DNA of 6,919 nt, from positions 1 through 6,919 of the forward strand of contig JARKQO010000105.1 in the NCBI GenBank assembly GCA_029974855.1, given 5' to 3'. The stretch is from Eubacteriales bacterium. GTDB lineage: Bacteria; Bacillota_A; Clostridia; Christensenellales; Aristaeellaceae. A model generated the notes under the pieces. The model was not told the origin of the DNA. It worked only from the letters and a program-made list of their open reading frames with translations, and made no database searches. This document shows positions 5,640 through 6,919 of the stretch, piece after piece. Numbering within the stretch: position 1 is the stretch's first letter; the number at the start of each line of letters is the position of its first letter. A program made the translations under genes and the position numbers.

Positions 5640-6919
5640 TCAGTTCTTGATGATGGCCCCGAACCGGCACTTCTCTATGCAGGAGCCGCACTTGATGCAT
5701 TTCTCCAAATCGATGGTGTGCAGCTCCTTCACCTTGCCGGTGATGGCCGCCGTGGGGCACACCTTGGTACAGGCGGTGCAGCCCCGGCACTTATCGGTGA
5801 TGAAGAAGTTCAGCAGGCTCTGGCAGTGGTGGGCCGGGCAGCGCTTGTCCTTGATGTGGGCCTCGTACTCGGAGCGGAAGAACCGCAAGGTGGAAAGCAC
5901 GGGGTTGGGCGCGGTCTGCCCCAGGCCGCAAAGGGCCGTGGCCTTGATGTTTTTGGCCAGGTTCTCCAGCTTCTCAATGTCCCCGTCCTCGCCCTTACCC
6001 GCCACGATGCGCTCCAGAATCTCCAGCATGCGCTTGGTGCCGATACGGCAGGGTGTGCATTTACCGCAGCTTTCATCCACAGTGAAGTCCAGGAAGAAGC
6101 GGGCGATGTCCACCATGCAGTTGTCCTCGTCCATCACGATCATGCCACCGGAGCCCATCATGGAGCCGATTTCCACCAAGGTATCGTACTCGATGGAAAT
6201 GTCCAGGTGCTCCACGGGGATGCAGCCGCCGGAAGGGCCGCCGGTTTGCACGGCCTTGAGCTTCTTGCCGCCGGGACTGCCGCCGCCGATGTCGTAGATG
6301 ACTTCCTTCAGTGGGGTGCCCATGGGCACCTCCACCAGCCCGGTGTTGTTGATCTTCCCGCCCAAAGCAAAGACCTTGGTGCCCTTGCTGCGCTCGGTGC
6401 CGATGGCCGCAAACCACTCCCAGCCCTTCAAAATGATCTGGGGCACGTTGGCATAGGTCTCCACGTTGTTGAGCACGGTGGGCTTGCCAAAGAGGCCCTT
6501 CACCGCCGGGAAGGGCGGACGGGGCCGGGGCTCGCCCCGGCAGCCCTCGATGGAGGCCATCAGCGCGGTTTCCTCGCCGCAGACAAAGGCCCCGGCTCCC
6601 AGGCGGATGAACAGGTCAAAGCTAAAATCCGTGCCGAAGATGCCCTTGCCCAGCAGCCCGTATTCCCGGGCCTGGTCAATGGCAATTTGCAAGCGTTTCA
6701 CCGCGATGGGGTACTCCGCCCGGACGTACACATAGCCTTCGCTGGCCCCCACCGCATAGCCCGCAATAGCCATGGCCTCCACGATGGCATGGGGGTCGCC
6801 CTCCAGCACGGAGCGGTCCATGAAGGCCCCGGGGTCGCCCTCATCGGCGTTACAGGCCACATATTTCTGGTCCGCCTGGGAATTGGCTGTGAACTTCCAC
6901 TTCAGCCCCGTGGAGAAGC
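5640..6919 (-). CDS. hydB: HydB, NuoF-like FMN/NADH subunit of the [FeFe] hydrogenase, 5' end beyond window
   Basis: About 425 C-terminal residues are visible; the frame is open to the right edge, where it reads STGLKWKF, part of the FMN-site region of NuoF-like proteins. Next come [15 protein letters not shown] (about 6854-6810) and [19 protein letters not shown] (about 6600-6545), the FMN/NADH-binding core. SCGKCTPCR (about 6073-6046) and CGLGQ (about 5930-5915) supply four cysteines for the N3-type [4Fe-4S] cluster. The C-terminus adds a CPAHHC segment and two ferredoxin motifs, [11 protein letters not shown] and [11 protein letters not shown], which separate HydB from the respiratory complex I subunit NuoF. 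The role is to accept or donate electrons with NAD(P)H through FMN and pass them along Fe-S clusters to HydA. The GTG at 6860-6858 lies inside the conserved core and is not the start. The N-terminal thioredoxin-like [2Fe-2S] domain usual for HydB, and a hydC gene, would lie to the right. The hnd nomenclature (HndC) is an alternative name. Confidence 0.95.
   Translation of the reverse strand, partial: FSTGLKWKFTANSQADQKYVACNADEGDPGAFMDRSVLEGDPHAIVEAMAIAGYAVGASEGYVYVRAEYPIAVKRLQIAIDQAREYGLLGKGIFGTDFSFDLFIRLGAGAFVCGEETALMASIEGCRGEPRPRPPFPAVKGLFGKPTVLNNVETYANVPQIILKGWEWFAAIGTERSKGTKVFALGGKINNTGLVEVPMGTPLKEVIYDIGGGSPGGKKLKAVQTGGPSGGCIPVEHLDISIEYDTLVEIGSMMGSGGMIVMDEDNCMVDIARFFLDFTVDESCGKCTPCRIGTKRMLEILERIVAGKGEDGDIEKLENLAKNIKATALCGLGQTAPNPVLSTLRFFRSEYEAHIKDKRCPAHHCQSLLNFFITDKCRGCTACTKVCPTAAITGKVKELHTIDLEKCIKCGSCIEKCRFGAIIKN

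Noticed and set aside
5626..5640. Small GGAC-ACC-GTCC hairpin between hydB and hydA
   Set aside because: A 4-bp stem with a 3-base loop is expected by chance and does not cover the ribosome-binding site.
5614..5790. A 59-residue N-terminal extension of HydA from the ATG at 5790
   Set aside because: It overlaps the hydB ferredoxin domain out of frame, has no HydA-like sequence, and a strong ribosome-binding site supports the start at 5613.
3817..6297. An 826-codon plus-strand open frame opposite hydA and hydB
   Set aside because: It is the antisense of two genes with full motif support. Its translation is His/Gly/Leu-rich without recognisable domains and is explained by GC-rich third positions leaving few stops on the opposite strand.

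Overview
The window looks like a chromosomal segment of a high-GC, anaerobic, fermentative member of the Firmicutes, most likely class Clostridia. The evidence is a multimeric [FeFe] hydrogenase, an RbgA/YlqF GTPase of the Gram-positive type, strong AAGGAG/GGGAGG ribosome-binding sites and GC-rich third codon positions. Taxonomy below class cannot be read from the sequence. All five recognisable genes lie on the minus strand, so transcription runs from the right edge to the left edge.

Right half (about 3856-6919): the 3' part of hydB (NuoF-like, FMN/NADH/Fe-S subunit, entering from beyond the right edge) is followed after 26 bases by a complete hydA ([FeFe] hydrogenase catalytic subunit, 585 aa). 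Together they form the downstream end of a HydABC/HndABCD-type NAD(P)-linked, probably electron-bifurcating hydrogenase operon. A hydC/nuoE-like gene is expected just outside the window. The operon ends at a strong intrinsic terminator 17 bases after hydA.

Middle (3618-3855): an intergenic region of about 240 bases that is AT-richer than its flanks. It holds the hydA terminator and a candidate extended -10 promoter for the next operon, with two TTCC/GGAA palindromes around it.

Left half (1-3617): a tightly packed second operon, rbgA (ribosome-assembly GTPase, TTG start), then rnhB (RNase HII), then a large membrane protein that runs off the left edge. The junctions overlap by 8 and 4 bases. 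The membrane protein combines a signal peptide, an extracytoplasmic jelly-roll carbohydrate-binding module and a GT-C glycosyltransferase core resembling Gpi18-type mannosyltransferases. It has no stop within the window, but its frame is open without interruption from 2030 to the edge.

The two operons serve different purposes: redox balancing by H2 turnover, and housekeeping (ribosome and RNA:DNA maintenance) with an envelope glycosyltransferase attached. I found no mobile element, CRISPR array, tRNA or rRNA. The points most worth a second look are the carbohydrate-binding/GT-C fusion, a Cys-to-Ser variant in the L1 H-cluster motif of HydA, and a Cys/His cluster in HydB that may be a zinc hinge. 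I do not see a convincing wholly new system.
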